5,462 bases of DNA from Bacillota bacterium (GTDB taxonomy: Bacteria > Bacillota_E > RBS10-35 > JAJYVN01). The notes below the pieces were generated by a model, which saw only the letters and a list, made by a program, of their open reading frames with translations, had not been told where the DNA came from and searched no databases. The stretch lies in contig JAJZWQ010000185.1 in the NCBI GenBank assembly GCA_021846605.1, positions 1 to 5,462 of the forward strand. Direction: 5' to 3'. The translations under genes were made by a program, and so were the position numbers. This document shows positions 4,875-5,462 of this stretch, piece after piece. Position 1 is the first letter of the stretch. Each line of letters starts with the position of its first letter.

Positions 4875-5462
4875 ATGAGACGCAGGTACTGGCTGCTGGC
4901 GCTGGCGACGGTTGGGGCGGTGGTTGGGGCGGTGTGGGCCGCGGGGGGGGTGCTGTCTGGCCGGCCGGGCGGCGCAGCGGCGCCGGCGGCGGGGGTGATG
5001 GTTGCGAGAAACGCCGTGGCCCGGGCACCGATGGTGGCGGGAGCGGCGACCGCCCTCGGCCCCGCTGCGGCCCAGAGCCACGCCGCGGCAACGGCGGTGG
5101 CGGTGGCCAGCGGCGGCGGCTCCGTGGGCTCGAGCGGCGGCTCGGTCCTGGGACGGCGTATCGTGGAGACGGCGGCGCTGACGGTACGGGTGGCGCACAT
5201 CCCGCAGGCGTTTTCGCAGATCGGCGCGGCCGCCGTCTCCCTCGGCGGATACATCCAAAGTTCCAATCTGATCACCGGGGGCAGGACGGGCGACGCCTCC
5301 GCGACGCTGGTGCTGGAGGTGCCGCACGCACAGTATGGGGTGTTGCTGAAGCGCATCGCCGGCATGGGGCACGTCCGTTCCACCACGGTGAGCGGTCGGG
5401 ACGTGACGGCGCAGTACGTCGACCTGCAGGGCAGGATCCGCGCCCTGAGCGCCGAGCGCCAG
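4875..5462 (+). CDS. DUF4349 domain-containing protein, N-terminal part (runs off the window)
   Basis: From the ATG at 4875 the frame stays open to the window end, giving 196 residues. Residues 2-4 are Arg-rich and 5-28 are hydrophobic (YWLLALATVGAVVGAVWAAG), forming a signal peptide or membrane anchor. No Cys follows, so the lipobox found in many relatives is absent. Residues 30-92 are a low-complexity Ala/Gly/Ser/Val linker. The DUF4349 domain starts at about 94: RRIVETAALTVRV (94-106), L-G-G-Y-I-Q-S-S (123-130), ATLVLEVP (143-150), V-R-S-T-T-V-S-G-R-D-V-T (167-178) and A-Q-Y-V-D-L-Q-G-R-I-R-A-L (179-191), which leads into the usual coiled coil. Relatives continue through that coiled coil to a C-terminal membrane segment, which would lie past the window. 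The protein should be anchored outside the membrane. Its biochemical role is not established. Confidence 0.88.
   Translation, partial: MRRRYWLLALATVGAVVGAVWAAGGVLSGRPGGAAAPAAGVMVARNAVARAPMVAGAATALGPAAAQSHAAATAVAVASGGGSVGSSGGSVLGRRIVETAALTVRVAHIPQAFSQIGAAAVSLGGYIQSSNLITGGRTGDASATLVLEVPHAQYGVLLKRIAGMGHVRSTTVSGRDVTAQYVDLQGRIRALSAERQ

Noticed and set aside
3707..5386. Long minus-strand open frame of 559 codons
   Set aside because: It crosses the HAAS, HIT and DUF4349 genes in another frame and its translation is Ala/Pro/Arg-rich with no family motifs. Long antisense frames are expected at this GC content.
1..5462. CRISPR array, tRNA or rRNA genes
   Set aside because: No regularly spaced repeats, cloverleaf-type sequence or rRNA-like conserved stretches were seen.

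Overview
The window is very GC-rich (roughly 70% or more by eye) and carries strong AGGAGG-type ribosome binding sites, frequent GTG/TTG starts and a PadR/HAAS regulatory pair. This suggests a high-GC Gram-positive bacterium, perhaps a thermophilic high-GC Firmicute. That is an inference from style and gene families, and no marker gene fixes the taxon.

Layout. At the left edge (1-~125) is the end of an insertion sequence of apparent IS607 type, with the first 21 codons of its transposase on the minus strand. It appears to have landed in a run of G residues inside a minus-strand gene (111-917). That gene encodes a helix-turn-helix regulator with a periplasmic-binding-protein-like sensor domain and has lost its C-terminal end. 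About 600 bases without a convincing gene follow (918-1526), holding GC-rich foldable sequence. Then comes a complete CorA-family divalent cation transporter on the plus strand (1527-2510) with a GQN signature in place of GMN. A gene-free stretch (2511-2824) holds a strong CUUG-tetraloop hairpin and a recognisable promoter/operator region. This drives an overlapping two-gene unit: a PadR-family repressor (2825-3175) and a HAAS-domain polytopic membrane protein (3162-3995).

A convergent minus-strand gene (4137-4601) encodes a HIT-superfamily nucleotide hydrolase/transferase with a degenerate first triad histidine. A divergent intergenic region with a perfect 16-bp palindrome (4644-4659) separates it from the start of a DUF4349 protein (4875 to the window end), which is incomplete.

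Functional links. Only padR and the HAAS gene are clearly co-transcribed and likely act together as a repressor with a membrane partner. The other genes look like independent housekeeping or accessory genes. The best-supported unusual points are the IS607-type disruption of the regulator, the repeat-containing candidate PadR operator on the promoter of its own gene, the GQN CorA, the HIT variant, and the palindrome in the HIT/DUF4349 divergent region. I saw no CRISPR array, tRNA, rRNA or convincing new multigene defence-like system.
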